Source: Pseudomonas sp. AOB-7
GTDB taxonomy: Bacteria; Pseudomonadota; Gammaproteobacteria; Pseudomonadales; Pseudomonadaceae
NCBI RefSeq assembly: GCF_003696305.1
Contig: NZ_RFFK01000001.1
Location: 372,001-436,000 of the forward strand
Reading direction: 5' to 3'
Length of the DNA: 64,000 nt
A program made the position numbers and the translations under genes. The notes under the pieces were generated by a model. That model searched no databases, was not told the origin of the DNA, and was given only the letters and a program-made list of their open reading frames with translations. This document shows positions 1 through 8,856 of the stretch, piece after piece (position 1 is the stretch's first letter; each line of letters begins with the position of its first letter).

Positions 1-1
1 G

Positions 2-2635
2 CAACTGCTGCGTCTGCCCGGGGTGAAGAAGGTCAACATCCTCGGCGAGCAGGCACAGCGCATCTTCGTCGAGTTCTCCTACGAGCGTCTGGCCACCCTG
101 GGTCTGCGGCCCGAGCAGATCTTCGACAGCCTGGCCAAACAGAATGCCGTGGCGCCGGCCGGCTTCGTCGAGACCAGCGGCCCGCGCGCCCACATCCGTC
201 TCGATGGCGCCTTCGACAGCCTCGAGCTGATCGAGAACGTACCGATCAACGCGGGCGGCCGACTCCTGCGCATCGCCGACGTTGCCAACGTGCGCCGCGG
301 CTACGAAGAGCCGGCGAGCTATCGTATCCGTCACCAGGGCAAGCCAGCGCTGATGCTCGGCGTGGTGATGGAGCCGCATTTCAACGGCCTGGAGCTGGAC
401 GAGTCCTTGCAGGCCGAAGAATCACGCATCCAGGCCGACCTGCCGCTCGGCGTACGCTTCGACAAGGTCGCCGACCAGGCCGAGAAGATCCGCCTGGCGG
501 TGAACGAATTCATGCTCAAGTTCTTTGTCGCCCTTGCCGTGGTCATGGTCATCAGCCTGCTGGCGCTGGGCCTGCGCGTCGGCCTGGTGGTAGCCGCCGC
601 CGTGCCTCTGACTCTGTCCATCGTCTTCGTAGTGATGCTGGCGACTGGCAGAGAGTTCGACCGCATCACCCTCGGCGCGCTGATTCTCTCTCTGGGGCTT
701 CTGGTGGACGACGCCATCATCGCCATCGAAATGATGGTGGTAAAGCTCGAAGAAGGCCTGGGACGCATGCAGGCTGCCACCTTCGCCTGGACCTCCACTG
801 CCGCGCCCATGCTGACCGGCACCCTGGTGACGGTCATCGGATTCCTGCCGGTGGGGTTCGCCCGCTCGGGCGCCGGTGAATATGCCGGCAACATCTTCTG
901 GATCGTCGGCTTCGCCCTGCTCGCTTCCTGGCTGGTGGCGGTGTTTTTCACCCCCTACCTGGGCGTGAAACTGCTGCCGAAGATCCGCCCGGTGGCCGGT
1001 GGCCACGAGGCGCTTTACGCCACGCCGGGCTACCAGCGTCTGCGACGTGTTGTCAGTTGGTGCGTCAACCGCCGCGTGCTCGTCAGCGTTCTGGTGGTGG
1101 GCGCCTTCGCCCTCAGCATCCTGGGTCTTGGCGCGGTGAAGAAGCAGTTCTTCCCCAACTCCGACCGCTCGGAGTTGCTGGTGGAGGTCTACATGCCGCC
1201 GGGTAGCGCCTTCAAGGCCACCGAAGCGGTGGTCGCTCAGGTGGAGCAAGCCCTGCTCGAAGAACCCCAGACGCAGATGGTGGATGCCTATGTGGGCGGC
1301 GGCGCCCCCCGCTTCTTCCTGTCGCTGAATCCGGAACTGCCGGACCCGGCCTTCGCCAAGCTCATCGTGCAAACCGCCGACTCGCATGCCCGCGACGCCC
1401 TCAAGGCACGCATGCAGGCCCGCGTCGAAGCCGGCGAATTCCCCTCCGCGCGGGTGCGCGTCACGCAACTGGTGTTCGGCCCTCCGGTGCCGTTCCCGGT
1501 GGTGTTTCGCGTCTCCGGCCCCGATCTCGAACGACTCCGGCAGGTCAGCGAAGAAGTGCGCGCAGTGGTGAGCACCAACCCCATGACGCGCGACACCTTC
1601 GTCGACTGGGGTGAACGCAGCAGTGCCTACCGCCTGGTGCTCGACCAGGATCGTCTGCGCCTGTTGGGCTTCAGCCTCGATGAGGTGAAGAGCCAGCTGA
1701 ACGCCCTGCTGGTCGGCAACCCGGTGACCGAGGTACGTGAAGGCACTCGCAGCGTATCGGTGATGGTGAGGGCCCTGAATACCCAGCGGGAGAACCTCGA
1801 CGGCATCGCCGGCCTGACCATTACCAACGCGGCGGGGGTATCGGTGCCCCTGGAGCAGGTAGGCCATTTCCAGGCCGTGATGGAGGAGCCCATCCTCAAA
1901 CGCCGTGACCGCGAACCGACCTTCGAGGTGCGCGCCGATATCCTGCCCGGTACCCAGCCGCCAGATGTGCAGAAGGCGGTATATGCCGACTTGCAGGCGC
2001 TGATCGCCGGCCTGCCGGAAGGCTACCGGGTGACCATCGGCGGCCCGGTCGAGGAAAGCGCCAAGGCCAATCGGGCCCTTGCCGAGTGGTTCCCGCTCAT
2101 GATTCTGCTGACCCTGGTGGTGATCATGTTCCAGGTGCGTTCTTTCGCCCTGATGTTCATGGTCTTCGCCACCGCGCCGCTGGGCCTGATAGGTGCGGTG
2201 CCGACCCTGTTGCTGTTCGGCCAGCCGTTCGGCTTCAACGCCATTCTGGCGTTGATCGGCATCGGCGGCATCCTGATGCGCAACACCCTGATCTTCACCG
2301 ACCAGATCCGCCATGAGCAGGCTGACGGCAGGCCGCTACGCGAAGCGATCATCGAAGCCACGGTGCGTCGCGCCCGCCCAGTGTTGCTCACGGCGCTGGC
2401 CGCCGCCCTCGCCTTCATCCCGCTGACCTTCTCGGTGTTCTGGTCAGCGATGGCCTATGTGCTGATAGGCGGAGTCCTGGTCGGAACGTTGCTGACGCTG
2501 CTGTTCCTCCCTGCCCTCGCCGCGCTGATCCTGCGCACGAAGCCGCAGCCGACCCGCGAGGCGCCCCCGAGTTGGACGCCCTCCGGGCAGACGCAAGCCC
2601 GTGCACTGCGGCAGCGCGAAGGCAGCGAGGCATGA
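2..2635 (+). CDS. RND efflux permease, 5' truncated by window edge
   Basis: Inner-membrane resistance-nodulation-division pump subunit driven by proton influx; substrate not evident. 877 residues are visible, against about 1,020-1,050 for the family, so the first 150 or so residues lie upstream. The reading frame is open to base 2. The TM4 pair of acidic residues is present in LGLLVDDAIIAIEM, two blocks of hydrophobic helices flank the two periplasmic halves, and the second block contains GIGGILMRNTLIFTDQI. The C-terminus is a short basic, proline-rich tail. No outer-membrane factor or adaptor gene follows, so those would have to lie upstream. The family call is firm; subfamily and drug range cannot be judged. 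Confidence 0.93.
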   Translation, partial: QLLRLPGVKKVNILGEQAQRIFVEFSYERLATLGLRPEQIFDSLAKQNAVAPAGFVETSGPRAHIRLDGAFDSLELIENVPINAGGRLLRIADVANVRRGYEEPASYRIRHQGKPALMLGVVMEPHFNGLELDESLQAEESRIQADLPLGVRFDKVADQAEKIRLAVNEFMLKFFVALAVVMVISLLALGLRVGLVVAAAVPLTLSIVFVVMLATGREFDRITLGALILSLGLLVDDAIIAIEMMVVKLEEGLGRMQAATFAWTSTAAPMLTGTLVTVIGFLPVGFARSGAGEYAGNIFWIVGFALLASWLVAVFFTPYLGVKLLPKIRPVAGGHEALYATPGYQRLRRVVSWCVNRRVLVSVLVVGAFALSILGLGAVKKQFFPNSDRSELLVEVYMPPGSAFKATEAVVAQVEQALLEEPQTQMVDAYVGGGAPRFFLSLNPELPDPAFAKLIVQTADSHARDALKARMQARVEAGEFPSARVRVTQLVFGPPVPFPVVFRVSGPDLERLRQVSEEVRAVVSTNPMTRDTFVDWGERSSAYRLVLDQDRLRLLGFSLDEVKSQLNALLVGNPVTEVREGTRSVSVMVRALNTQRENLDGIAGLTITNAAGVSVPLEQVGHFQAVMEEPILKRRDREPTFEVRADILPGTQPPDVQKAVYADLQALIAGLPEGYRVTIGGPVEESAKANRALAEWFPLMILLTLVVIMFQVRSFALMFMVFATAPLGLIGAVPTLLLFGQPFGFNAILALIGIGGILMRNTLIFTDQIRHEQADGRPLREAIIEATVRRARPVLLTALAAALAFIPLTFSVFWSAMAYVLIGGVLVGTLLTLLFLPALAALILRTKPQPTREAPPSWTPSGQTQARALRQREGSEA

Positions 2636-2672
2636 GCGAATCGCGGCGATCTGCCGCCGAGAAGATGAGGTC

Positions 2673-2849
2673 ATGAGAACGACTACAACCTACTCCCCCG
2701 AAGTCCGTGAACGTGCCGAGCACATGGTGCTGGAGCAGCTGAACGACTGGCCAAGGACGCCTGTGCAGCGGAGCCGGCCAGGACCTGGGCTTCGTCGCGT
2801 GCCCGGCGTTGTAGTCGTCCCTGCAATCCAGACTCAGTCCTTCTCATAA
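2673..2849 (+). pseudogene. IS3-family OrfA N-terminal fragment
   Basis: An ATG with a GAGG ribosome site starts the peptide MRTTTTYSPEVRERAEHMVL, which resembles the beginning of the small helix-turn-helix OrfA of IS3-family transposases (consensus like TYSPEFRERAVRMV). Similarity stops after about 22-25 residues; the rest of the frame is unrelated and ends at 2849. No OrfB, inverted repeats or target duplication were found. It is best read as a scrap of a lost insertion sequence between the efflux gene and the CGNR gene. Confidence 0.5.
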
Positions 2850-2857
2850 ACCCCGCA

Positions 2858-3436
2858 TCACTGCTGCTTGCGTTTACGGAACTCCGCCACCTTATGCCGG
2901 TTACCGCATAGCGCCATGCTGCACCAGCGGCGGCGATGGGACTTGGTGCGGTCGTAGAACCAGAGCACGCAATCTGGATGTTCGCATTGACGCACCAGAT
3001 TGAAGTCTCCTTCCACCAGCAACTTGGCAGCCGCCTCGGCCAGAGGCGCCAGGTACTGCTCGGCGGTGGTTGCTGCCCGCACTTTCTCCAGTCGCAGTTC
3101 TCCACTCGTCGAACAGTCCAGCCGCAGGTGGCTGGGCGTGGCCAGGAAGCGATTGAGTACCTCCGGCGAACCCTGGCCGCCCGCCTTGCGTCGCTCCACC
3201 AGCCCCCGCACCGCTTCGCGCAGGGTCAACGCCGCCTTCAGCAACTCGCCCTTGGGAAAGCGCGTGCTGGATAGGTCCCAGCCGGTGCGGACCAGCCAAG
3301 CTCGGACATCCTCGTCGCTGCGCCAGAACTCCAGAGGAGCCCCGTCCAGCGCGGCCAAGGTATTGAGCATGTCCAGCACGGGGTGGTCGGCCAGTACGAA
3401 GGGTTCGACGGGAGACGAAGCAGAGGTGGTGGTCAT
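2858..3436 (-). CDS. CGNR zinc-finger (ABATE-type) putative regulator
   Basis: Protein of 192 residues with an N-terminal ABATE-like domain (FVLADHPVLDMLNTLAALDG near residue 11) and a C-terminal CGNR zinc finger: C-x4-C, then WCSMALCGNRHKVAEFRKRK at the end. Members of this family are thought to be DNA-binding transcription factors, mostly undescribed. The ATG at 3436 gives MTTTSASSPV; a longer frame to 3547 exists but would run through the AT-rich divergent promoter. The gene diverges from the hydrolase-GST-oxidoreductase operon and is probably its regulator, judging by the repeated GTWAC sites between them. Family call strong; regulatory target is inference. Confidence 0.85.
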   Translation of the reverse strand: MTTTSASSPVEPFVLADHPVLDMLNTLAALDGAPLEFWRSDEDVRAWLVRTGWDLSSTRFPKGELLKAALTLREAVRGLVERRKAGGQGSPEVLNRFLATPSHLRLDCSTSGELRLEKVRAATTAEQYLAPLAEAAAKLLVEGDFNLVRQCEHPDCVLWFYDRTKSHRRRWCSMALCGNRHKVAEFRKRKQQ

Positions 3437-3452
3437 GATGGCGCTCTGTAAG

Positions 3453-3598
3453 GTAACCGGCCAAATAGTAACCCTATAAACCATAAGTGAACAGTTACAA
3501 AATTCTGGCTTGTAACCTTTTTTATCCAGTTGACAGGTTACAGGCAAGGTTCATAATCGGCGCCATGGGTAACCATAAATAATCATTTTACAAGTTAC
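3453..3598. promoter_or_regulatory. Cluster of seven GTWAC half-sites in divergent promoter
   Basis: GTAAC or its complement GTTAC occurs at 3453, 3468, 3494, 3512, 3537, 3569 and 3594 within 146 bp. Two of them form the inverted repeat GTTACAA-N9-TTGTAAC (3494-3516). The tract is much more AT-rich than the flanking genes and separates the CGNR gene from the hydrolase operon. The repeated half-sites suggest an operator array for the CGNR protein or another local regulator; the binding protein is inferred. Confidence 0.6.
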
Positions 3599-3610
3599 AG
3601 AGTGACCGCC

Positions 3611-4498
3611 ATGACCTCACCTATCGTGCATATCCCGGTTCGCCATCAGTTCGTCGACGCCGACGGTGTCCGCGTCTTCTACCGTGAGGCGGGTGACCCC
3701 GCCGCCCCCACCCTGCTGCTGGTGCACGGCTTTCCCAGCTCTTCCCACCAGTTCCGCGAACTGATCCCGCTGCTGGCCGACATGTTCCATATCGTTGCGC
3801 CGGACCTGCCGGGGTTCGGTTTCACCGAGGTGCCCGCTGAGCGTGAATACCGCTACAGCTTCGATGCCCTGGCGCTCACCCTCGACGCCTTCGTCGAGAA
3901 GCTGGGCCTGCAACGCTACGCCCTCTACGTATTCGACTACGGCGCACCCACCGCCCTGCGCCTGGCCCTGGCCCATCCGGATCGAGTCACCGGGTTGATC
4001 TCGCAAAATGGCAATGCCTACCTGGAAGGTTTGGGCGATGCCTGGCAGCCGATCCGCGACTATTGGGCCGAACCGGGCAATCCCGAGCGCCGCCAGGTGG
4101 TGAACGATGCCGTGCTGAACCTGGCCGGCACCCGCTGGCAGTACCTGCATGGCGTGAAGGACGTGGAGCGGGTGGCGCCCGAGTCGTACTACCTCGATGC
4201 GTTGCTGTTGGAACGTCCAGGCAACAAGGACATCCAGCTCGACCTGTTCCTCGATTACGCCAACAACCTGAAGCTGTACCCGGCCTTCCAAGCGTTCCTG
4301 CGCGATACGCGACTGCCTACCCTGGTGATCTGGGGCGCGCACGATCCCTTCTTCATCCCGCCGGGCGCTGAAGCTTTCAAACGCGACAATCCCGATGCGA
4401 TCGTGGAGCTGCTCGATACCGGGCACTTCGCCCTGGAAACCCATGTGGATCATATCGCCCGGCGCATCCGGGACGTGCTGGGGAGTATTCAGGCCTGA
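3611..4498 (+). CDS. Alpha/beta hydrolase, epoxide hydrolase / haloalkane dehalogenase type
   Basis: Soluble hydrolase of 295 residues. The oxyanion-hole motif HGFP lies at residues 39-42. The nucleophile elbow reads VFDYGAP with Asp109, not Ser, as in haloalkane dehalogenases and epoxide hydrolases, which work through an ester on Asp. A candidate acid is the Asp in WGAHDP (about 244), and the catalytic His is in TGHFALETH (about 272). A GTG nine bases upstream (3602) is an alternative start; ATG 3611 is preferred. First gene of an operon with a glutathione transferase and an oxidoreductase, which suggests detoxification or use of an electrophilic compound. Substrate unknown. Confidence 0.88.
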   Translation: MTSPIVHIPVRHQFVDADGVRVFYREAGDPAAPTLLLVHGFPSSSHQFRELIPLLADMFHIVAPDLPGFGFTEVPAEREYRYSFDALALTLDAFVEKLGLQRYALYVFDYGAPTALRLALAHPDRVTGLISQNGNAYLEGLGDAWQPIRDYWAEPGNPERRQVVNDAVLNLAGTRWQYLHGVKDVERVAPESYYLDALLLERPGNKDIQLDLFLDYANNLKLYPAFQAFLRDTRLPTLVIWGAHDPFFIPPGAEAFKRDNPDAIVELLDTGHFALETHVDHIARRIRDVLGSIQA

Positions 4499-4529
4499 TG
4501 TCTTGCCCAACTCGACCGGAGCTAGCGCC

Positions 4530-5156
4530 ATGACCCGCGCCATCAAACTCTACCGTTATCCGCTGTCGGTGCATGCCCACCGCGCAGAGCTGCTGCTCGC
4601 GTTGCTGAAGGTGCCCACCGAGCTGATCTTCGTCGACCTGGCCAAGCGGGCCCACAAGCACCCCGAATTCCTCGCCCTCAATAGCTTCGGTCAGGTGCCG
4701 GTGATCGACGACGGCGGCACCATCGTCAGCGACTCGAACGCCATCCTCGTCTACTTGGCGAAAAAATATGGCAACGGTCGCTGGCTGCCGACAGATCCCC
4801 TAGGCGAGGCCCGTGTACAGCGTTGGCTGTCGGTGGCCGCCGGCCAGGTCGCCTTCGGGCCTGGGGCCGCGCGGCTGATCAGGGTATTCGGCGCCCGCTT
4901 CGATGCCGAAGAAGTCATCGCCCGCGCCCATGCCTTGTTCCAGATCATGGATGGCGAACTGGCCAAAACGCCCTTCCTCGCCGGTGATTGTCCCAGCATT
5001 GCTGACATCGCCAACTACACCTCCATCGCGCTCGCGCCGGAGGGCAATGTGTCGTTGGCGCCATACCCCAACCTCCGCGCCTGGCTGACCCGCATCGAGG
5101 CCCTGCCCGGCTTCGTGCCCATGCAGCGCTCCGTGGCGGGCCTGCAGGCCGGCTGA
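4530..5156 (+). CDS. Glutathione S-transferase family protein
   Basis: 208-residue cytosolic GST-fold protein. The thioredoxin-like N-terminal domain begins [19 protein letters not shown], with Ser/His near the catalytic position. The glutathione-binding segment is [18 protein letters not shown], with the cis-Pro and the conserved SDSNAI turn. The C-terminal helical domain contains [10 protein letters not shown], the usual N-capping box. The frame is open further upstream inside the hydrolase gene, but the ATG at 4530, preceded by GGAGC, gives the family start. It lies 31 bases after the hydrolase and is probably co-transcribed. Its class and co-substrate are not clear. Confidence 0.9.
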   Translation: MTRAIKLYRYPLSVHAHRAELLLALLKVPTELIFVDLAKRAHKHPEFLALNSFGQVPVIDDGGTIVSDSNAILVYLAKKYGNGRWLPTDPLGEARVQRWLSVAAGQVAFGPGAARLIRVFGARFDAEEVIARAHALFQIMDGELAKTPFLAGDCPSIADIANYTSIALAPEGNVSLAPYPNLRAWLTRIEALPGFVPMQRSVAGLQAG

Positions 5157-5209
5157 ACCCGCCGCCCGCTGCCGGTACGCCCGGCAGCCTCTCCAGCGAG
5201 GTTTTCGTG

Positions 5210-7255
5210 ATGGATACTTCAACCAATCCCCGCCGTTCTCCCTGGCATGCCGGCGAAAAGGCGATGCAAGAACGCGCCGGCGTTTCCGGGGACATGGAGT
5301 CCTACGGTCAGCGGGTGATCCGTGACTACATGCCAGACCAGCACCGTGACTTCTATCACCAATTGCCCTTCATGATCGTCGGCGCAGTGGATGCCCAGGG
5401 CCGGCCCTGGGCGACGCTACTCGAAGGGCCGGAAGGCTTCGTCACCTCGCCCGATCCCCGCTGCCTGGTGCTAGCCACCGAACTCGACCAGCAGGACCCG
5501 GCGGCCAGCGGCTTTGCGACCGGCAGCGCGATCGGCCTGCTGGGCATCGAGTTGCACACACGGCGGCGCAACCGCATGAACGGCGTCCTCCGACAAGTCG
5601 AAGCGGGTCGTCTGGAAGTCGCCGTCGAGCACTCCTTCGGCAATTGCCCGCAGTACATCCAGCAACGCACCTACACCCGCGAGGAGACAGGCCGCGACGA
5701 GCAGGACGCACGCCAGGACTTCGCGGCGCTGGACGCCAGCCTGACAGCGATGATCCGCAATGCCGATACGTTCTTCGTCGCCAGCTACGTCGAGCACGAA
5801 GACGGCCAACGCTCTGTGGATGTCTCCCATCGCGGTGGGCGGCCTGGATTCATTAAAGTCAGCGGGAACCGCCTGACCATCCCGGACTACGCCGGCAACT
5901 TGCACTTCAACACCCTGGGCAACCTGCACCTGAACCCGGTCGCCGGATTGCTTTTTGTCGATTTTCTCAATGGCGATGTGTTGCAACTGTTTGGAACGAC
6001 GGAACTGATTGCCAATAGCCCGATGATCGGCGCTTTCAAGGGTGCCGAACGCCTCTGGACCCTCGACGTAGAGCAGGCCGTGCTTCGACCGCGCGCCTTA
6101 TCGATTCGCTGGAATTTCCAGGAATACGCGCCGACCAGTCTGATGACCGGTACCTGGGCCGAAGCCGATGGGCAGCAGCGCAATCAGTGGCAGGACTGGC
6201 AAGTGATCCGCCTGGAACAGGAAAGCCAGGACATCCGTTCCTTCTACCTCCAGCCCCCAAACGGCGGGACGGTCAGTTTCATGGCGGGACAGCATCTACC
6301 GCTACGCATTCCCAAGGCTGCCGGGGGGCAGGTGCTGGTTCGCACCTATAGCCTGTCCAGCGCACCCTCTGACAGCTTTCTGCGCATCAGCGTCAAGCTT
6401 CAGGGGCTGGTCTCGCGCTACCTGCACGACCAGGTTCGAGTCGGTGACCGGCTACAGGTACGCGCACCCATGGGGCGCTTCACCCTTGACGGAGACACGC
6501 CACGCCCCGTGGTACTGATCGGCGCAGGCGTCGGCATGACGCCATTGCTTTCGATGCTGCGGGAATTGGTGGCGCAGAACCAGCTGTCGGGAAACAAGCG
6601 CCGCATTCACCTGTTCCAGTCCGCGCGAACCTTGAAGCAATTGCCTTTTCAGCAGGAAATCGCGGATCTGCGCAAACGCTGCCCTGATCTGTTGCAGGTG
6701 CACCGCGCCCTCAGCTGCCCGGAAGAAAATACAGTGCTGGGCCGGGATCATGAACTGCTCGGACGTCTCGACGTCGCGACGATCAAGATTCACCTGCCGG
6801 TGGACGACTACGACTTCTACTTATGTGGCCCCGGGGGCTTTGTCCAAGCGATTTACGACGGCCTGCGCGCACTGAACATCGCCGATCAACGCATCCACGC
6901 CGAGACCTTTGGCCCCTCGACACTGCAACGCAAAGAGGACAATCACCCTGCAAAACCCGCTCAGCCGCCGGCGGCAACAGCGCCGGCGCCGGTGTATTTC
7001 TCCGCCTCGGCCAGGGAAGCCCGCTGGAAACCAGGCAGCGGCAGCCTGCTGGAACTGGCGGAAAGCCGTGGTCTGTCTCCCGACTTCAGCTGCCGTGGTG
7101 GGTCCTGCGGCATGTGCCGGACGAAAGTGCTCAGCGGCCAGGTGCACTACCCCCATCTCCCGGCTCAGATGCCGGACGAAGGCATGGCGCTCATCTGTTG
7201 CGCTGTACCCGCTTTAGACGAAAGCGGTGGGCAGCCGCTGGTTCTGGATATCTGA
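5210..7255 (+). CDS. PNPOx-like / FAD-NAD(P)H reductase / 2Fe-2S ferredoxin three-domain oxidoreductase
   Basis: A 681-residue fusion. Residues about 1-320 resemble the pyridoxamine 5'-phosphate oxidase-like split-barrel flavin-binding fold (QLPFMIVGAVDAQGRPWATL). The middle is a ferredoxin-NADP reductase module with the FAD motif RTYSLSS (about 377), the pyridine-nucleotide motif GAGVGMTPLLSML (about 437) and CGPGGF (about 539). The C-terminus is a plant-type 2Fe-2S domain with Cys628, Cys633 and Cys636 in CRGGSCGMC and a fourth Cys near 664. Electrons should pass from NAD(P)H through FAD and the cluster to a substrate at the split barrel. ATG 5210 is chosen over GTG 5207 because of its distance from GAGG. 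Third gene of the hydrolase operon; substrate unknown. Confidence 0.9.
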   Translation: MDTSTNPRRSPWHAGEKAMQERAGVSGDMESYGQRVIRDYMPDQHRDFYHQLPFMIVGAVDAQGRPWATLLEGPEGFVTSPDPRCLVLATELDQQDPAASGFATGSAIGLLGIELHTRRRNRMNGVLRQVEAGRLEVAVEHSFGNCPQYIQQRTYTREETGRDEQDARQDFAALDASLTAMIRNADTFFVASYVEHEDGQRSVDVSHRGGRPGFIKVSGNRLTIPDYAGNLHFNTLGNLHLNPVAGLLFVDFLNGDVLQLFGTTELIANSPMIGAFKGAERLWTLDVEQAVLRPRALSIRWNFQEYAPTSLMTGTWAEADGQQRNQWQDWQVIRLEQESQDIRSFYLQPPNGGTVSFMAGQHLPLRIPKAAGGQVLVRTYSLSSAPSDSFLRISVKLQGLVSRYLHDQVRVGDRLQVRAPMGRFTLDGDTPRPVVLIGAGVGMTPLLSMLRELVAQNQLSGNKRRIHLFQSARTLKQLPFQQEIADLRKRCPDLLQVHRALSCPEENTVLGRDHELLGRLDVATIKIHLPVDDYDFYLCGPGGFVQAIYDGLRALNIADQRIHAETFGPSTLQRKEDNHPAKPAQPPAATAPAPVYFSASAREARWKPGSGSLLELAESRGLSPDFSCRGGSCGMCRTKVLSGQVHYPHLPAQMPDEGMALICCAVPALDESGGQPLVLDI

Positions 7256-7765
7256 TGAGGAACACGGAAATAGCTGATGAAATCACCTCCATCGCCGGGC
7301 TTGAAATCTTCCGTGCTGTAACTGGTCCGGCGAATCTCAACATTCGGCCCGAACAGCTCGCTTGCAACGGTTAGGTGCGGGCTGAGAAACGACTTAGAGC
7401 CGAATGAAAAGAGCCCCGCCCGTCACTGAATTTGGGGGGACTTGGGACGACCGGGCCTGGCTTGGCGCATCTGGACACCAGTCAAAGGCATGGCGGGTAT
7501 CTCCTGGCGGTTTACGAACCCCGCGTGAATACCCGCTTTTTCCACTGCTGGACCCGCACGCTTGCGAACGCTAACGGACACAAAACACCCAGTCGACCAC
7601 CAGTGGGACGCCAAAAACACTCGGACATGGGATGCACAGGCGACGTGGACCATCTGGCGCACGACACCCTTGGAAGCCTTGCCCGGCCTGGCCTGGAGCC
7701 CTGAAATCTAACAGCTGTTTAACGCTAAGCACCTGAGTTGAAAACAGTTTTCTTCAAATACATGG
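7256..7765. other. Intergenic stretch without a supportable gene
   Basis: About 510 bp between the oxidoreductase gene and the tRNA promoter. A 39-codon frame (7255-7374) overlaps the upstream stop as TGATG but resembles nothing known. Open frames of about 80-90 codons exist on both strands at 7423-7704, without a convincing ribosome site or recognised product. The sequence may be a remnant of an older gene. No inverted repeats or integrase were seen. Confidence 0.5.
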
Positions 7766-7793
7766 TTGACAGCGGCGCAGCCGACGGTAGAAT
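7766..7793 (+). promoter_or_regulatory. Sigma70 promoter of first initiator tRNA
   Basis: Perfect -35 TTGACA at 7766-7771 and -10 TAGAAT at 7788-7793 with a 16-bp spacer. The -10 box ends 13 bases before the mature tRNA 5' end. The same boxes and spacing occur before the second copy. Confidence 0.85.
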
Positions 7794-7806
7794 GCCGACC
7801 CACAGA

Positions 7807-7883
<77 letters not shown>

Positions 7884-7890
7884 AACATCG

Positions 7891-7919
7891 AAAAGGCCAC
7901 TCAAGCGAGTGGCCTTTTT
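7891..7919 (+). terminator. Rho-independent terminator after tRNA copy 1
   Basis: A hairpin with arms AAGGCCACTC and GAGTGGCCTT is followed by a T run, eight bases after the CCA end. Confidence 0.9.
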
Positions 7920-7964
7920 GTTTGCGCCTTCAATTGACTCAGTCGATTAAAACAAACAAACCGA

Positions 7965-7992
7965 TTGACAGCATTTAAATCAGGCGTAGAAT
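7965..7992 (+). promoter_or_regulatory. Sigma70 promoter of second initiator tRNA
   Basis: -35 TTGACA at 7965-7970 and -10 TAGAAT at 7987-7992, again 16 bp apart. The spacer sequence differs from that of copy 1 while the boxes are identical, so this copy has its own promoter. Confidence 0.85.
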
Positions 7993-7998
7993 CATCGG

Positions 7999-8075
<77 letters not shown>

Positions 8076-8082
8076 CCTTCAG

Positions 8083-8112
8083 AAAAAGGCCACTCAAACG
8101 AGTGGCCTTTTT
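8083..8112 (+). terminator. Rho-independent terminator after tRNA copy 2
   Basis: Arms AAGGCCACTC and GAGTGGCCTT with an AAAC loop and a T run. It matches the first tRNA terminator except in the loop. Confidence 0.9.
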
Positions 8113-8211
8113 CGTTTCCGCCGTTGATCTTCCTCAGCTTCCCTTAAGCCAGGCGGGCATACCCTTACCGTACCTGCAGAAGACGCAGGTTATCGACAGA
8201 GGAACGCCCTG

Positions 8212-8760
8212 ATGAACTGGAAGAACACCCCGTCCCGCTATGGCAGCCTGTCCATCGGCCTGCACTGGCTGATGCTGATCCTGATCGCCGCCGTCTACGC
8301 CTGCATCGAACTCAAAGGCAATTTCCCCAAGGGCAGCGACGCCCGCGAGCTGCTCAAGCAATGGCATTTCATGCTCGGCCTGAGCGTATTGGCCCTGGTC
8401 TGGCTGCGCCTGCTGGCTCGCGTGATCGCCCCGGCGCCGAAGATCGAGCCGGCGCTAAGCGCCTGGCAAGCCGTACCCGCGAAACTGATGCATGTCGCCC
8501 TGTACGCCCTGATGATCGGCACGCCGCTGGTCGGCTGGCTGATCCTTAGTGCCGCCGGCAAGCCCATCCCCTTCTTCGGCCTGGAGCTGCCGGCATTGAT
8601 CGGCCCGAACAAGGAGCTGGTCGGACAATTCAAGGAACTGCACGAGCTGGCCGGCACTGCCGGCTACTGGCTGATCGGCCTGCACGCCGCGGCCGGCCTG
8701 CTGCACCACTATATAGGCGGCGACAACACCCTGGTCCGCATGCTGCCCAAACGCAACTGA
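8212..8760 (+). CDS. Cytochrome b561 family membrane protein
   Basis: 182-residue inner-membrane protein with four hydrophobic helices and histidines placed to bind two b-type hemes: HWLM near residue 18, QWHFMLG near 52, LMHVALYALM near 95 and GLHAAAGLLHHY near 165. Bacterial CybB-type proteins pass electrons from the quinone pool; some act as superoxide:quinone oxidoreductases. The ATG is preceded by AGAGGAA. It stands alone between the tRNA terminator and rimO. Its electron donor cannot be told from sequence. Confidence 0.92.
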   Translation: MNWKNTPSRYGSLSIGLHWLMLILIAAVYACIELKGNFPKGSDARELLKQWHFMLGLSVLALVWLRLLARVIAPAPKIEPALSAWQAVPAKLMHVALYALMIGTPLVGWLILSAAGKPIPFFGLELPALIGPNKELVGQFKELHELAGTAGYWLIGLHAAAGLLHHYIGGDNTLVRMLPKRN

Positions 8761-8856
8761 AGACCAGGCGCCTCTGGTCAAGTGCCCGATCCGCCGCTAG
8801 AATTGCGCACTTTTTGATCAGCGGCGCCCCCGGGGCGCCCATCGAGGTTAGCCCGC

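Noticed and set aside
7255-7374. 39-codon frame overlapping the oxidoreductase stop (TGATG)
   Set aside because: The overlap is attractive, but there is no recognisable product and no conservation evidence; not listed as a gene.
1-7806. Possible genomic island ending at the initiator tRNA
   Set aside because: A CGNR operon and an IS scrap lie beside a tRNA, but no integrase, no direct repeat of the tRNA 3' end and no clear shift in base composition were found.
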